Origin: JACVRW01 sp963803245
Lineage (GTDB): Bacteria; Actinomycetota; Thermoleophilia; Solirubrobacterales; Thermoleophilaceae
Assembly: GCA_963803245.1 (NCBI GenBank)
Contig: CAWDLI010000018.1
Location: forward strand, 310,001-374,000
Direction of reading: 5' to 3'
Length of the DNA stretch: 64,000 nucleotides
In this document: piece after piece, positions 62,622 through 64,000 of the stretch
Layout: every line of letters begins with the position of its first letter
Position numbering within the stretch: position 1 is the first letter of the stretch
Notes under the pieces: model-generated
The model's database searches: none
What the model saw: only the letters and a program-made list of their open reading frames with translations
Told to the model about the DNA's origin: nothing
Program-made: the position numbers and the translations under genes

Positions 62622-63623
62622 GTGCGCGTCGGCCTGTACGTGGCCTACTGGCCCTGGTTCTCCCCAGAGGAGCAGATCTCGCTGGCCGTGCAGGCCGACA
62701 AGGCGGGTCTCGACTCCGTCTGGGTGGCCGAGGCGTGGGGCCAGGACGCGGTGTCGGTGCTCGGCCACATGACCGCCGTGACGGAGCAGATCGGGCTCGG
62801 CTCGGCGCTCATGCAGATCCCGGCACGCACGCCCGCCGCCACCGCGATGACGGCCGCCACGCTCGACGTGCTGTCGGGCGGGCGCTTCCGCCTCGGGCTC
62901 GGCGTGTCCGGCCCGCAGGTGTCGGAGGGGTGGCACGGCGTGCCCTTCGCGCGTCCGCTCGCCCGGACGCGCGAGTACGTGGAGATCGTGCGCAAGGCGC
63001 TCGCACGCGAGGCCCCGCTCGAGTACCAGGGCAAGGAGTTCCAGCTGCCGCTCGAGGGCAGCGAGCTGGGCAAGCCGCTCAAGCTGCTCGCGAAGCCGGT
63101 GAGCGAGCGCATCCCGATCTACCTCGGCGCGATCGGGCCAAAGGCGATCGAGCAGGCGGCCAAGATCGCCGACGGCTGGATCCCGTTCATGTTCAACCCC
63201 GCCCGGGCGGAGGAGCTGCTCGAACCGTTCAAGGGGACCGACGTGGAAATCGCGCCGGCCGCGCTGATCTGCGTGGACGAGGACCGCGACCGCGCCCGCG
63301 ACCTCGCCCGCCCCTGGCTCGCCACCTATCTCGGCGCGATGGGCGCGAAGCAGAAGAACTTCTACGTGGAGACCGCGGAGCGCTTCGGGCACGGGGACAC
63401 CGCCCGCGAGGTTCAGAGGCTGTTCGGCGCCGGCGACCGCGCTGGCGCCGCCAAGGCGCTCACCCCCGAGCTGATCGACGGCTCCGCGGTCTGCTGCGAC
63501 TACGGCGAGCTGGACGAGCGCCTGGCCGCGTACGAGCGAGCGGGCGCGGACACGCTCCTGGCACTGCCCTTCGGCGACCGGCCCCGCATCATCGAGGCGC
63601 TCGGCGCCGCCGTGCTCGCCTGA
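62622..63623 (+). CDS. LLM-class (F420-type) oxidoreductase
   Basis: 333 residues. VGLYVAYWPWFSPEEQISLAVQADKAGLDSVWVAEAWGQDAVSVLGHM, IPARTPAATAMTAATLDVLSGGRFRLGLGVSGPQVSEGWHG (bacterial luciferase-like barrel with the GLGVSGP ligand loop) and IPIYLGAIGPKAIEQAAKIADGW are standard for F420-dependent LLM enzymes. Oxidises or reduces a small organic substrate; partner cofactor F420 is inferred from the family. GTG start. Next to a GST and acyl-CoA dehydrogenase, which suggests xenobiotic or lipid metabolism. Confidence 0.9.
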   Translation: MRVGLYVAYWPWFSPEEQISLAVQADKAGLDSVWVAEAWGQDAVSVLGHMTAVTEQIGLGSALMQIPARTPAATAMTAATLDVLSGGRFRLGLGVSGPQVSEGWHGVPFARPLARTREYVEIVRKALAREAPLEYQGKEFQLPLEGSELGKPLKLLAKPVSERIPIYLGAIGPKAIEQAAKIADGWIPFMFNPARAEELLEPFKGTDVEIAPAALICVDEDRDRARDLARPWLATYLGAMGAKQKNFYVETAERFGHGDTAREVQRLFGAGDRAGAAKALTPELIDGSAVCCDYGELDERLAAYERAGADTLLALPFGDRPRIIEALGAAVLA

Positions 63624-64000
63624 CTAGGACCGCCCGGCCGCTTTGAGCGCCCGCTTCAGCTCCTTCTCGACGGTCTTCTGCTGGTCCTCGAAGGTGAGCC
63701 GCTTCTCCAGGTAGGGGATCGCCGCCTCCGGGTCGCCGGCCTCCGTGAGGGATTTGCCGAGGTTGAAGAGGGCGTAGGCGTATTCGAGGTCGCGGCTGTC
63801 CTCGGGCCAGGTCGCCACCGCCTGCTGGAGCACCGGCACCGCCTCCTCGAAGCGCCCGGCCCGCATGAGCTCGAAGCCCTGGGCATTCAGATCCGGGCCG
63901 GACGCCGCTGAGGTATCCGGGGCCGCGGGCTCCTCGGGAGCCGGCTCTGCTTCCTCCGGTGCAGGAGTCGCGGGCTGCGTGGCCTGCGCGTCCGCCTGAG
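63624..64000 (-). CDS. TPR protein, C-terminal part
   Basis: The frame is open to the right edge, so the N-terminus is outside the window; 125 residues are present. An Ala/Pro/Glu linker (PAPEEAEPAPEEPAAP) is followed by two TPR units: AQGFELMRAGRFEEAVPVLQQAVATWP and EYAYALFNLGKSLTEAGDPEAAIPYLEKRLTF. This linker-TPR architecture occurs at the C-terminal end of some Ser/Thr protein kinases of this order, but the rest is not visible. Stop is directly adjacent to the LLM stop. Confidence 0.7.
   Translation of the reverse strand, partial: QADAQATQPATPAPEEAEPAPEEPAAPDTSAASGPDLNAQGFELMRAGRFEEAVPVLQQAVATWPEDSRDLEYAYALFNLGKSLTEAGDPEAAIPYLEKRLTFEDQQKTVEKELKRALKAAGRS

Overview
The window is a continuous piece of a very GC-rich actinobacterial chromosome. 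Gene content and style point to the Thermoleophilia/Solirubrobacterales branch: LLM (F420-type) oxidoreductase, SARP/BTAD regulator, PspA-PspAA-PspAB-HtpX module, several acyl-CoA dehydrogenases, LigD-type polymerase, leaderless TAnnnT promoters and frequent GTG/TTG starts. Taxonomy is inferred from protein flavour only. I see no tRNA, rRNA, CRISPR array, insertion sequence or prophage; this is core-like chromosome with intergenic palindromes.

Layout. 0-13 kb: end of a DUF2339 membrane protein, then nitrogen assimilation with two large glutamate synthase genes (a divergent GltB-like gene and a canonical gltB) and gltD. Both large-subunit genes carry the same short 5' leader, which can fold into a pseudoknot supported by one covarying base pair. 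13-16 kb: divergent lipoprotein / orphan ParA, then an amidase. 16-21 kb: an operon for aspartate-family amino acids (lysA-hom-thrC-thrB-nudix). 21-24 kb: alpha/beta hydrolase and a Zur-box-preceded metal ABC transporter with two permeases and no binding protein. 24-29 kb: Lgt, a secreted subtilase, a YibE/F membrane protein and an M23 peptidase under a c-di-AMP (ydaO) riboswitch. 29.6-36.3 kb: envelope stress (HtpX, PspAB, then PspAA and PspA further on), with a cation/proton antiporter, cupredoxin, phosphatase-family protein, lipoprotein and HD-GYP protein between the halves.

36-44 kb: thioesterase, CtaG-like protein, three acyl-CoA dehydrogenases (one single, two adjacent), a cell-wall-binding-repeat lipoprotein, a beta-lactamase-fold serine hydrolase. 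44-50 kb: a small repeat-bearing membrane peptide divergent from a 1131-residue SARP/AAA/TPR regulator, then an MFS exporter with its TetR repressor and a strong operator. 50-54 kb: an operon thiolase-MaoC-TetR-secreted esterase with its own operator. 54-64 kb: a secreted beta-helix protein, a CocE/S15 hydrolase, a GST-like small protein, exonuclease III, LigD polymerase domain, a fourth acyl-CoA dehydrogenase, GST, LLM oxidoreductase and the C-terminal end of a TPR protein.

Quality caveat. At least 14 single-base frameshifts can be inferred from protein continuity (2 in the first gltB, 7 in the second, 1 in yibEF, 1 in pspAB, 1 in an acyl-CoA dehydrogenase, 2 in a GST). Where I resolved the base, most look like a gain or loss of one base in a short G/C run, so uncorrected sequencing error is more likely than gene decay. 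Genes so affected are annotated across the breaks.
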